Below are positions 19,174-28,642 of a stretch of DNA of 64,000 nt, piece after piece. Source of the stretch: Tieghemostelium lacteum (lineage: Eukaryota; Evosea; Eumycetozoa; Dictyosteliales; Raperosteliaceae). How positions within the stretch are numbered: position 1 is the first letter of the stretch; each line of letters starts with the position of its first letter. The translations under genes and the position numbers were made by a program. The DNA is taken from contig LODT01000006.1 of assembly GCA_001606155.1 (NCBI GenBank), forward strand, positions 372,001 through 436,000. Reading direction: 5' to 3'. A model generated the notes under the pieces. That model had not been told where the DNA came from. It saw only the letters and a program-made list of their open reading frames with translations, and did not search any database.

Positions 19174-20919
19174 TTAATAAGATTGACAAGAAACACCGTT
19201 TCTTAAGAGAAATAATTTATTTTCTGAATCTTCTTCATCATCTTCAGGTTGCAAAAAATTACAATCACCGTTTTCAAAGACTTCTACCAATCCTTTGAGA
19301 AGTTGAGTGACATGAAATGGAATTGGATCTTCCCACTCATCGACAAATAGTGTATCAATAGTTGAAAGATGTTGAAATGCATTTAATGGAAAGTTGGGGT
19401 ATGAAATTCTAATAAATCTAAGGTTAGATAGATATGAAATACCTGTTGCTGTGACATCATCCTTTTTACTCCAAAATTCGAGTGCTTTAACATTAGGAAT
19501 ATTCTTTAGATGTTCATCTGTTGCTTCTAGATTCAAATCAATTTCATCAATGCCATTTAAATATTTCATTCCTTGAGCAGTAATTTTACAATGTATTGCA
19601 AGTCTTTGAATTGGTACTTGGCTTAGATATTGCAATGAGAGATCGGTTATTAGATTACTATCCAACATGAAAAATTCAATCACACCAGCATTGGGATCTC
19701 TGTTTTCAATCATTTGTTTAATACCTTGGTCAGTATAACTAGCATGATATCCATAGGTACCGAATCTTAGACTCTGAATTCTTGTGAATTGTGATAGTAT
19801 CTCATCTGTCAGATCACTGCTACTATGAACCTCATCAATATGTGTTAGCAATGGTAAATGTGAGTAGGGGTTCACGGGATCCCAATCATTTTCAATATCA
19901 TAGTTTCCTATTGAAACTTTAACTTTTGGGATCTTGGAAAAACATTGATAAGAGTCAAAATATTTATTTGGTTGAATATATTTCAATGATTTTCCAAGAT
20001 CAATACTCTCCAATGTGTTACAAAGAATTTGAAAACAGTCACCTCGTACTTTGGGGCATTTTGAAATGAATAAATCTCGTAACATAAAGCAATGTGAGAG
20101 TGATCGGTCAGTAATCTCTGAGAGATTATAAACAACCAATTTAGAAAGTTGATGACATAGTGCTATTAATCCAACATCTGTCACTCTATCACTGTTTTTT
20201 AGAGATAATATTTTTAGTTTTGATGATTTGGAGAGATTCAATAGAATTTCATCATTAATAGATATACTGTTTAAACACAACTCTTGAAGTGATGAAAAGT
20301 GTTTTTGTGAGAGAAATTGAGGAATGTATGTTGGTAATGTTACAGGAATGGTTTCTATTGGAGTTATCCTTTGGAAGTAACTTGATGAATTAGTGATACA
20401 TGTAGTTTTCAATGAAATGATATGATCATAGTTATCGAATTTCATAAACTGTGAAGATAGTCCATCTAAATGCAATCTCTTTACCCGTTGATAGATTCCT
20501 TTTAATGATTCTATATTATTATTATTAATGGTTGTTATTTGATAGTTGTTGAGTATTAGTTCATCATTTACAACAGTTGATAAATGTTGTAGCACAGAAT
20601 CTTCATCATCTTTTGGACAATTAAAATATTGTAGTTCTAATATATCAATACTCTTTAATTGTAATATACATTCTACTTTGGGTCTGTCTAATACTAGTTT
20701 ATGTACAACAGAGAAATATTTGATTATTTCTACCATATTCTTTCTCATAATTTTATTTAAATTCAGTGTGATTATCATGGTTGGAAGTGTTGATTTTATC
20801 AATGTCATCATTCGTGATGAGGTAAACATTAGCCTTAATAAATCTATTATCCTTGTAATACTATTTAAAATCTTTAATCTTATAAACTTATTATTAAATA
20901 CTGCTTGAATTTGATCCAT
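19174..20919 (-). CDS. Leucine-rich-repeat protein, tandem family copy C
   Basis: 581 residues from the ATG at 20919 (MDQIQAVFNNKFIRLKILNS). The frame extends to 21021, but sequence beyond the ATG does not match copy B. Organisation follows copy B: N-terminal module, LRR array and acidic tail (PEDDEEDSENKLFLLRNGV). Most differences from B are substitutions. There are also short indels at ~20,350-20,400, in a variable Ser/Gly-rich linker before the LRRs, and an extra Asn codon in NNNNIESLKGIYQ. The end (CQSY) is specific to this copy. It is divergent to the second surface-protein gene at 21336, so this pair looks like the complete duplicated unit. Confidence 0.82.
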   Translation of the reverse strand: MDQIQAVFNNKFIRLKILNSITRIIDLLRLMFTSSRMMTLIKSTLPTMIITLNLNKIMRKNMVEIIKYFSVVHKLVLDRPKVECILQLKSIDILELQYFNCPKDDEDSVLQHLSTVVNDELILNNYQITTINNNNIESLKGIYQRVKRLHLDGLSSQFMKFDNYDHIISLKTTCITNSSSYFQRITPIETIPVTLPTYIPQFLSQKHFSSLQELCLNSISINDEILLNLSKSSKLKILSLKNSDRVTDVGLIALCHQLSKLVVYNLSEITDRSLSHCFMLRDLFISKCPKVRGDCFQILCNTLESIDLGKSLKYIQPNKYFDSYQCFSKIPKVKVSIGNYDIENDWDPVNPYSHLPLLTHIDEVHSSSDLTDEILSQFTRIQSLRFGTYGYHASYTDQGIKQMIENRDPNAGVIEFFMLDSNLITDLSLQYLSQVPIQRLAIHCKITAQGMKYLNGIDEIDLNLEATDEHLKNIPNVKALEFWSKKDDVTATGISYLSNLRFIRISYPNFPLNAFQHLSTIDTLFVDEWEDPIPFHVTQLLKGLVEVFENGDCNFLQPEDDEEDSENKLFLLRNGVSCQSY

Positions 20920-20984
20920 TATTTGGTAAATTAAAGTGTATTTTTTAATGATCACGATTTTTAATAATTCAATAAAAAAAATTG

Positions 20985-21335
20985 AAAATGATATTAACAA
21001 TTTTGTATCAAAATGTGACAATGGAATATTGGAATATAAATTTCAAATAAAAATGTGGATTAAAGAGTGGAATGATATTAAAAAATCAGTTTTTATTGAT
21101 TATATCTGGTCATTTTTCAAATGGTAATTTGTAAAAAAATACAAATTCTATTGGTCGACCAAAGCCAAAATAAAAATATTAATTCAAAAATCTAAAGATT
21201 TTATAAATGTGGTTTTGATTTGATAAAAAATGACAAGACATTGAAATTATTATCTGAATTATGTTTGATCAATTATTATTCTTTTTTTTATTTAACAATT
21301 TTCACTAGTAAGATTTAGTATAATAACTCAATTAA
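20985..21335. repeat. Duplicated upstream flank, copy 2 (pairs with 14260-14640)
   Basis: Diverged duplicate of the flank before the first surface-protein gene. Here part of it reads as an open peptide on the plus strand (ILEYKFQIKMWIKEWNDI, ending IWSFFKW), which the other copy no longer keeps open. This could be a relic exon or chance. It lies between divergent LRR copy C and the surface gene and should hold both promoters. Confidence 0.65.
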
Positions 21336-22308
21336 ATGTTTAAATATTTTATACTTTTATTTACACTATTTTATTGCATTGAATTAATAAGTTCAACATG
21401 TATTATATCAAACTATATTGCAGATAGTTGTGAAAATAATATTTATATATTCTCAAATGAAACAATGACAATTGAAAATCAGTTTGATTTGGGATCAGAT
21501 AAATATGTTCAATTCACTGGCTCAAATGTGACTTTTATAAACACAAACATTTCAATGATTACCAATAATCAAAATGAAAACTTTAGATTGAAGGTGAATG
21601 ATGTATTTTTTATTGAAACAAACTTTTTCTCTGTGAAAACCAATATACTTTTTTCTGGTGTTCAATCATTGATTGTAAAAACTATAGATTCTCAGTTCCT
21701 TGACTCTGAGAATGGTAGTATTATTGAAACAATGGGACATCTTCAACCTGATAAATATGGTTGTGTAATTAATTCCACTGGGTTATCAAGTTTTAAAGCA
21801 ATGTGTTCACCCGGTCCTTTAACAAGTATGTGTTCAATCTTTTGAAAAAAGAAATTGTTAAACTAACTCCTATTAAATTAAAGAAACAATTTCTATATTT
21901 GTTAGTGTTAAAGGTTATTTACCAAAAGATTCATTTTTTTACCATTATTCAAAGAAACTTCAAATTCAAGAAATATTTGGTGGTACATCTGCATTTCCAG
22001 TGTCAAGAATTGGTGTGAGTTTTTTTGACATCAATACAACTTCACCAAGCTATACTTTAATAATTGATCTTTTAGGTAGCTTACCAATCTATCCAGATGC
22101 CAAAGATTTTTATAAACTGATAACCATTGAAAAATTAAAATCATATGCTGTGATAAATACAAAATCAGATTCATCAATAATTAAAATTGAGAATGAACCA
22201 GTTAATACAACTACCACAACCACCACAACTAGCATCAATAGTTCAGCTACTCTTTCTACTATTTCATTCTATTTAATTTTAATATTAACAACTTTTTTGT
22301 CTTTGTAA
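21336..22308 (+). CDS. Secreted, probably GPI-anchored surface protein, copy 2 (two exons)
   Basis: Exons 21336-21825 and 21884-22308 have exactly the same lengths and 58-bp intron as copy 1 and give 304 residues. Only a few residues differ (NISN to IISN near the signal peptide end, TIDYQ to TIDSQ, EKMG to ETMG, EILGGTD to EIFGGTS). The signal peptide, sequon-rich ectodomain, Thr stalk (NTTTTTTTTSINSS) and hydrophobic tail (FYLILILTTFLSL) are all kept. The similarity includes the intron, so the duplication is young or the copies have been homogenised. Absence of frame damage in both copies suggests they are under selection. No family name can be given. Confidence 0.8.
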
Positions 22309-22868
22309 AATAAACATGATTGATATTTTTTATCTATCTATCTAGATATCATATTTGATTATTTTGTTATCTATAAATCTCTTAGACCAACCAATTTAAT
22401 GTTATTTTTGTTCAAACCTAAATTCTTTTAATAAGTCATCCTCTCGTCCAAGATTCATCATTGCTATCTGGATCTTTTCCTATATTTTCTCTAGTATAAA
22501 TTTACAGTAGAATGGTCGAATGGGTCCAATGACTGTTTAATAATTATTGAGTTTAGAATCATTCCTTCAGCACCTTATACTGGTCATCTTAAATATAATT
22601 ATTTATATACAATGGATCCCTTTATAATGTTATAAAAATAAATAAATATTTAATTAATTATGGTGTCCATTTTGATTTCCAGCTAATTAAAAATAAAGAT
22701 CCAATGGATTTTTCTTATGTATGGAGAAGTAATGAAGATATAGATGACACCGGAGAGGTTATAAAATCACGAAATAAAAGTAAAATAATAGACCCACAAT
22801 TAGTTGCAAAAGCAATGTCTTTATTTAATTTTGGTAATATTACATCTACAATGAAGGCCTGTGTATTT
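22309..22868. other. Mosaic of gene fragments between surface gene 2 and LRR copy D
   Basis: The first ~90 bp copies the 3' flank of surface gene 1. The 18-bp junction motif follows in inverted orientation. A plus-strand fragment at 22704-22867 encodes MDFSYVWRSNEDIDDTGEVI and on to SLFNFGNITSTMKACVF, then runs straight into the 3' end of LRR copy D. It matches no family I recognise and has no visible full gene around it. A short minus-strand coding-like patch (GKDPDSNDESWTRG) lies near 22,450-22,500. Confidence 0.5.
22507..22524 (-). repeat. 18-bp junction motif, copy 3 (inverted)
   Basis: Exact reverse complement of the motif at 16286-16303 and 19131-19148, here within fragmentary sequence rather than directly beside an LRR gene end. 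Confidence 0.85.
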
Positions 22869-23929
22869 TTAAGCATATGTACAAGTAACACCGTTTCTTA
22901 AGAGAAATAATTTATTTTCTGAATCTTCTTCATCATCTTCAGATTGCAAAAAATTACCAACGTTTTCAACGACGTGCACCAATCCTTTGAGAAGTTGAGT
23001 GATATGAAATGGAATTGGATGTTCCCACACATCGATAAATAGTGTATCAATAGTTGAAAGATGTTGAAATGCATTTAATGGAAAGTTGGGGTTTGCAATT
23101 CTAATAAATCTAAGGTTAGATAGATATGAAATACCTGTTGCTGTGACACTATCCTTACGGCTCCCAAGTTCGAGTGCTTTGACATTGGGAATATTCTTTA
23201 GATGTTCATCTGTTGCTTCTTCACGCAATTTGATGATTTGGAGAGATTCAATAGAATTTCATCATTAATAGATTTACTGTTTAAACACAACTCTTGAAGT
23301 GATGAAAAGTGTTTTTGAGAGAGAAATTGAAGAATGTGTGTTGGTAATGTTATAGGAATGGTTTCTATTGGAGTTCTGCTTTTGAAGTAACCTGAGGATG
23401 AATTAGTGATACATGTAGTTTTCAATGAAGTGATATGATCATAGTTATCGAATTTCATAAACTGTGAAGATATTCGATCTAAATGCAATCTCTTTATCCG
23501 TTGATAGATTCCTTTTAATGATTCTATATTATTATTAATGGTTGTTATTTGATAGTTGTTGAGTATTAGTTCATCATTTACAACAGTTGATAAATGTTGT
23601 AGCACAGAATCTTCATCATCTTTTGAACAATTAAAATATTGTAGTTCTAATATATCAATATTCTTTAATTGTAATATACATTCTACACTGGGTCTGTCTA
23701 ATACTAGTTTATGTACAACAGAGAAATATTTGATTATTTCAACCATACTCTTTCTCATAGTACTATTTAAATTCAGTGTGATTATCATGGTTGGAAGTGT
23801 TGATTTTATCAATGTCATCATTCGTGATGAGGTAAACATTAGCCTTAATAAATCTATTATCCTTGTAATATTATTTAAAATCTTTAATCTTATAAACTTA
23901 TTATTAAATACTGCTTGAAATTGATCCAT
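22869..23929 (-). pseudogene. LRR family copy D with internal deletion
   Basis: The N-terminal ~233 residues (ATG at 23929, MDQFQAVFNNKFIRLKILNN) match copy B up to NLSKSS. The sequence then jumps to the C-terminal ~119 residues (EEATDEHLKNIPNVKALELG to GVTCTYA). About 700 bp, some 235 residues and most of the LRR array, are absent relative to copy B. The two halves are in different frames, so the N-terminal frame stops within ten codons of the join at about 23,228. Both halves otherwise remain open and close to copy B, so the deletion is recent. A truncated N-terminal protein of ~243 residues could still be made. The 3' flank matches copy B. Confidence 0.8.
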
Positions 23930-24165
23930 TACTATTTGGTAAATTAAGGTGTATATTTAATCTTCATTATTAATTTCTAATAGACTTTTTAAAATGATTT
24001 TTATTTGGCAAAAAATGAAAACATTGAAATTATAATCTGAATTAAAAATATATCTAAAAATCAAAATATAGATTGACAAATTGATCAATTTATCAAATAT
24101 TTAATTACACTATAAATTTTTTTTATCTTTTCTCTTAAAACTCAAACAAAATTGTTAAGAGTAGT

Positions 24166-25057
24166 TTATTGCAAATAGTATGGGTCACAGAATGGTTTTG
24201 GGCATGCATTAGGTCTAGATGGGAATTCAACAAGTGTATAATTACCATCACATAGTGGTAAAACAAGAGTACATACACCTGGTTTAATACAACCGTCAAA
24301 TGATAGACATCTATCTTCATCTCTAGTATAAACAGTTACATGACCACCGGCACATTTAGCTAATGGTAGTTCTTTACAAGGTTTGGCAGGATCTGGTAAT
24401 TGAATGTAAACTTTCTCAATTGTAAGAGTCTTCTCTTTTTTATCTGGTAGTTCAGCAATTACACCACTGACAATGGCATCATGTTTAATCTTTGAATCTA
24501 GCCATTGACGATCAATATGAGATACCTCTGAATATCTGTCTGTCCAACAACTAATTTTTGTAACCTTATCAGTATTCAATTCAATCAAATTCCATTTAGA
24601 ACCATCTTTATATAAACCATAGTAACCAACAGGATCTTTAGCAGCAGGTTTAATTGGAACTACTCTAGTAGCTTCAACAACACGTAATTCATTGAATTTA
24701 TTAGTCTTTTTAATCCAACCACCTAGAATCAACTCATTCATTGGGGCATCTAAAACTAGTGATTTATTTAGATGATCCAATCTATCATCAAATTTGAATT
24801 CAGAAACATATAATTCTTCAGCATTTGTATTTACAGCTTTTAACCAATATCCTCCACCTTTTATATTTTATGTATTTTATATATTAATAAACTTAAAATT
24901 TTAAGTTAGAGAACCTATACATACACATTGGGAATGCACATTTTCTATAATCTCTTCTAACTGAATAATATGAATTTTTTCTTCTATTTAGATTATCACT
25001 ATTGGCACTTACCAATACCAATAAGAGTACTACTAGAAATAATAATGACTTATTCAT
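24166..25057 (-). CDS. Secreted Cys-rich protein with CGG-Y-W motif, two exons
   Basis: Exon 1 (25057-24925) and exon 2 (24857-24166) join in phase 1 across a GTATGT...AAG intron, giving 274 residues. It starts with a signal peptide (MNKSLLFLVVLLLVLVSANS). The intron falls in the first motif, C-x-FPMCGGYWLKAVN, and a related motif, LILGGWIKKTNKFNELRV, follows later, so there may be two repeats. Further conserved-looking features are CWTDRYSEVSHIDRQWLDS and a C-terminal Cys-rich part (CAGGHVTVYTRDEDRCLSFD, CIKPGVCTLVLPLCDGNY, CPKPFCDP). Similar CxxPMCGG secreted proteins occur in dictyostelids, without a known function. The protein is probably extracellular or in the endolysosomal lumen and disulfide-bonded. 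It lies just right of the duplicated block but is intact. Confidence 0.78.
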
Positions 25058-25358
25058 TTTGTCTGCTGACAGGAAATTAATTAAAAAATTTTCTAATTTA
25101 TATTAATTTAAAATAGTGTTGATTTTATAACCACAGTATAATTTATTTGAATAATCAGTTACAATAGAACATAGTACATAGGAATATTTATTTAAAATTA
25201 AATGTTTTCCTTTATTGTAATTTTATATAAAATCTTTTAATTCCCAATAGATTAATTCCTGTAAAATGATATTGAATAAGATAACATATGTGCATTATAT
25301 TTATTTTAGGTTATATTTTATTACTAGCATAGTAAATATCTTTAAAATACCAACAACA
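25058..25358. other. Divergent promoter region
   Basis: About 300 bp of AT-rich sequence between two divergent genes. No coding or RNA gene is seen. It presumably contains both promoters. Confidence 0.5.
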
Positions 25359-25822
25359 ATGTCTACATATAACTGGGTACGTGTTTATTGGTTGGTTGGA
25401 TGTTATTTATTTTTTATTTTTTGTATTTTAAAAATTTAGTGTGTTGAGATTTTATGAAGGAAGTTTCAACAATACCAGAATTTAAATTCTCAAAAGATCT
25501 AGTAGAATCTTTTGAAAAAACAGAAACATCAGATGAAGATATAGAATTTGAAGATAATGATCAAGAAGGTGTCTCAGAAGATGACCAATTTGATGAATCT
25601 TCTGATGACAATAACAAAAAACCAATCAAACTAAAGAAACCACCTAATGCATTTTTAGTATTCTCAAATAGTAGAAGACCAGAACTAATCAAAAGTAATC
25701 CAAATAGTACAATGCAATTTATCTCTACAAAACTTGGTCAAGAATGGAAAGAATTACATCCTGAGGAAAAAGAAAAATTCAACAAAATGGCTCAGAAAAT
25801 TAAAGAAGAAAGTGCTATTTAA
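25359..25822 (+). CDS. HMG-box protein (small, acidic N-terminus)
   Basis: The solid part is 25454-25822, which encodes an acidic N-terminal stretch (TSDEDIEFEDNDQEGVSEDD) and one HMG box (PPNAFLVFSNSRRPELIKSN, then MQFISTKLGQEWKEL, PEEKEKFNKMAQ). The box has the expected Pro-x-NAF-x-VF start and Trp core. Upstream, an ATG at 25359 in good context (ACAACAATG, MSTYNW) is followed by GTACGT, a likely splice donor. In-phase acceptors exist at 25459 (GAAG) or, with a later donor, at 25448. The junction is therefore uncertain, and the ATG at 25454 could be the start instead. HMG-box proteins bend DNA in chromatin; a mitochondrial TFAM-like role is not indicated. Confidence 0.78.
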
Positions 25823-26062
25823 TCAAATTATCTTTGGTTGAACGAATGAATAATATCATAATATAGTAATAATAGTTGTTGTACTTGTAAATAAATTCAA
25901 AACAAAAATGATATCCAACACGCCTCTACCAAAAAAGGGTTAATAATCCGCATGTGTATGATATGTGGATGGGGTGGGTACAAATTACTTGAATTGTAGT
26001 TCAAAAGATTTTGATTTTTGAGGAGGTTTAATATATTTATATAGGATTAATATTTATAACAA

Positions 26063-26880
26063 TTATATATTCATTCCAACTGGAGTATCGTTGCTAGTTG
26101 TAGTTGGTTGAAATTTCTTTAATCTTTCTGCAATTGCTTCTTGTGCTATTTTAATTAATTTCAATTAATATCCAATTATGGAATAGAATATATGAAGGTG
26201 AGAGAAAGAGTGTATATGGGTAGATACCTACTTGATAAAGATGAAGCTGATTTGTTTGGAGAAGATGCTTTTGTTCCGAATTTCTGTTGTCTACTAGCAA
26301 TTTGTGTTTTTGAACTTATTGCATTATCAGTTGCAATCTTGGTTTTTTGTACTTTTTGAGTTTTGGTTGAGAGTGGTGGTGGTGAGGATATTGAAATTGG
26401 TGGTGTTACATTACCATCTTTAGATGTAGTACCATATTTTAACATTCTCTTTCTCTTTTTATCCTGTTCTGATTCATTTGGATTTATAGTTGGTGGTGTA
26501 GTAACAATTTCACTGACTGATGTGATGGGTGGTGATGAACTACTCTTAAATTTATTGTATCTATACAATCTTCTTTGTTCATCTGTCATTTGACTTACAT
26601 CATCATCTGTATTATCTGTTGTTGTTGATGTAGTTGTACTCTGTTGAATTGTTGTACTAGTTTGCATTGGAGTGGTTTCAGTTAATATAGTAGTTGTTGT
26701 TGCAGCTGTTATAGTTGGTGATGATACTACATCAGACTTTGAATTGGCACCTATGCATTCCAAAAGCAGTGATTGTAATTCTGCCTTTTTCTTATTTTTT
26801 ATATCTTTTCCTAGAGCAGTCAACTCTTTTTGAAGTTCTTTGACATTCATTTTATCAACAGCATCTTTTGTTAGTGTCAT
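26063..26880 (-). CDS. SAP-domain protein, SARNP/Tho1-like (mRNP export), two exons
   Basis: Exon 1 (26880-26232) and exon 2 (26145-26063) join in phase 1 (GTAGGT...TAG), giving 243 residues. The N-terminus is a SAP domain (VDKMNVKELQKELTALGKD, KNKKKAELQSLLLE), a helix-turn-helix that binds DNA or RNA. A Thr/Ser-rich linker follows. Then come short basic repeats resembling the SARNP/Tho1 tail: DKKRKRMLKYGT, SRQQKFGT and, across the splice, AERLKKFQP. In SARNP/Tho1 such repeats bind the DEAD-box helicase UAP56/Sub2 and link THO/TREX to mRNA. That role is inferred from the domain plan. Without the intron the frame ends in an unrelated hydrophobic tail, which supports splicing. Confidence 0.8.
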
Positions 26881-27082
26881 TGTTAATTGTGATTATCTAT
26901 ATATATAAAAATACAAAAAAATGTGAACTTTGAACAAACAAATAAAAATTTAAATTTTACAAAAAAAAAAAAACCCAAAAAAAAATCAAATTCAACTGTC
27001 AAAATTAGGTTAGTTTTTCAAGTTATAACTGTGTTATTTAAATAAATAAATTTATTATATTATAATAATATCTAAAATTAGC

Positions 27083-28540
27083 TTAGTTTGTTGGAATTCC
27101 AATTGTAGAAAGTGATTGATCAACTCTACTAGCAGTATGCACAATAGGAGTAGAATATGATATAACTAATTTATCTCTATTCTGTTGTTGTATTAACTCC
27201 AATTCCAAATGTTTCTCTTTCTCTAATAACTCTTGATCAGTTAGTTCCTTATCATCTTCAAGATTAACAGCTTTTGAGGTCTCATTCTCTTCCTGATAGA
27301 GAGCTGCTATATATGTATAGATATTAGGCTGTGGTGAACAAGTTGATGGATTATATCCACCATATATGTAAATCTGGTTCTGGTACTGCACTAAAGAGTA
27401 CTGCCCTATACCCTGTAACTCAAAATCTGGAATAATCTTCTCCCACTCTTTAGTCAGTAGATTGAATCGCCAAAAGTCGTTATAGTAGTTCTCTCTATTC
27501 CAACCGCCTAAACAGTATATATTGTTTCCATAAACTACCGTCTTTAATCTAGATCTTGCACAAGGACCTCCTTTATTCTGCTCTAGAGAATGCCATTGTT
27601 CATTGACCAAATCAAAGCAATAGGGATAAGCAGGATGACCTTCAGGTCCATATCCACCTATAATATACAAAAGGTTCTCGTGAACTACTGATGAATGACT
27701 TCGAATACAAGGTGGAGCTACTGCACCTCCACCGAGTTTCAAAGTAACTTTTGTCCATTCATGTGTAAGGAAATTGAATTTAAAAAGACTGTTATTGCTC
27801 TCTGTACCGTCCCAACCGCCAAAGACATACATGTAGTCTTTCCATACAACAGCACTGTGTGCCGATCTACCAAATGGTCTGACCTGACCTTCCTTAGCTT
27901 CGATAATCTCTAGTTCATAAGTCTCTAAATCCACCTTGTAGACATTGATATCACTATACGAAGGTCCTACAGAGTAGCCTCCAAATATATACATTGACTG
28001 CTTATACAAAACAGCAGTGTGTTCAGTCTTCTCTGGTAATTGACCTTTAATCAGTTTCTTATTTGCCTTACTTGACCACTTTCTCTTCTCAAAATTATAT
28101 ATAGACAAATCATTTTTTACATCTTTTATAAAAGTGTGTTTATCAGGTAGATGTCCACCATAGACATACATTAAATTCTTGTAAACCACAGCTGAGTGAC
28201 AAACTCTAGGTGCTATTCTACCCTGAGTTGATAACCTAATCAAAAAGTTTCTCCATAATGATGGTTCACTGCTGACTACTGATATTCTTTTTGAAACTAA
28301 TTTTAAATGTTTTAAATCTGTCACTGTGTTGGTTTTTGGAAAAAAACAATGGTGTGTTAAAAGGGAAGTTAATAGGTATAAAGGTGGGTTTTTATGAAAC
28401 ATACATTTCAAATATGAAAATATTTGTAAAAGAATTTCATATGGTAGGTTATTAAGTCCATTAACATCAATTTCCATCATTCTTAAATTGTTCCTTTTGA
28501 GCAAGGATTTCAAGTTTTTAAATATCCTATGAGATTTCAT
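27083..28540 (-). CDS. F-box / kelch-repeat protein, two exons
   Basis: Exon 1 runs to 28405 and exon 2 is 28323-27083. The 81-bp intron (GTATGT...ACACAG) is open in frame but splits the F-box, and removing it restores LPYEILLQIFSYLKLTDLKH with LVSKRISVVSSEPSLWRNF. About six kelch units follow (RVCHSAVVYKNLMYVYGGHL, TEHTAVLYKQSMYIFGGYSV, SAHSAVVWKDYMYVFGGWDG, RSHSSVVHENLLYIIGGYGP, RLKTVVYGNNIYCLGGW, YSLVQYQNQIYIYGGYN), forming a six-bladed propeller, then a Gln/Glu-rich helix. The layout is that of FBXO42-type SCF adaptors. I chose the ATG at 28540 (MKSHRIFKN) because the frame upstream to the ATG at 28642 contains a CAA-repeat leader; that upstream ATG is the alternative. Confidence 0.85.
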   Translation of the reverse strand: MKSHRIFKNLKSLLKRNNLRMMEIDVNGLNNLPYEILLQIFSYLKCMFHKNPPLYLLTSLLTHHCFFPKTNTVTDLKHLKLVSKRISVVSSEPSLWRNFLIRLSTQGRIAPRVCHSAVVYKNLMYVYGGHLPDKHTFIKDVKNDLSIYNFEKRKWSSKANKKLIKGQLPEKTEHTAVLYKQSMYIFGGYSVGPSYSDINVYKVDLETYELEIIEAKEGQVRPFGRSAHSAVVWKDYMYVFGGWDGTESNNSLFKFNFLTHEWTKVTLKLGGGAVAPPCIRSHSSVVHENLLYIIGGYGPEGHPAYPYCFDLVNEQWHSLEQNKGGPCARSRLKTVVYGNNIYCLGGWNRENYYNDFWRFNLLTKEWEKIIPDFELQGIGQYSLVQYQNQIYIYGGYNPSTCSPQPNIYTYIAALYQEENETSKAVNLEDDKELTDQELLEKEKHLELELIQQQNRDKLVISYSTPIVHTASRVDQSLSTIGIPTN

Positions 28541-28642
28541 AAGTTGGAATGAATAGAAAATGGTTGTTGTTGTTGTTGTTTGTTGATATTTTTTAATATT
28601 TAAAAATATCCATGACAATAGAAATATTATAAAATTATACAT

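Larger units (their letters stand above)
11354..23929. repeat. Tandem segmental duplication block (LRR A-D, surface genes, MACPF fossils)
   Basis: Minus-strand LRR copies alternate with plus-strand genes. Order: LRR A, DNase II relic, surface 1, MACPF fossil 1, LRR B, MACPF fossil 2, LRR C, surface 2, fragments, LRR D. Similarity runs through coding, intron and flanking sequence, so this arose by unequal exchange or segmental copying, not retroposition. Confidence 0.85.
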
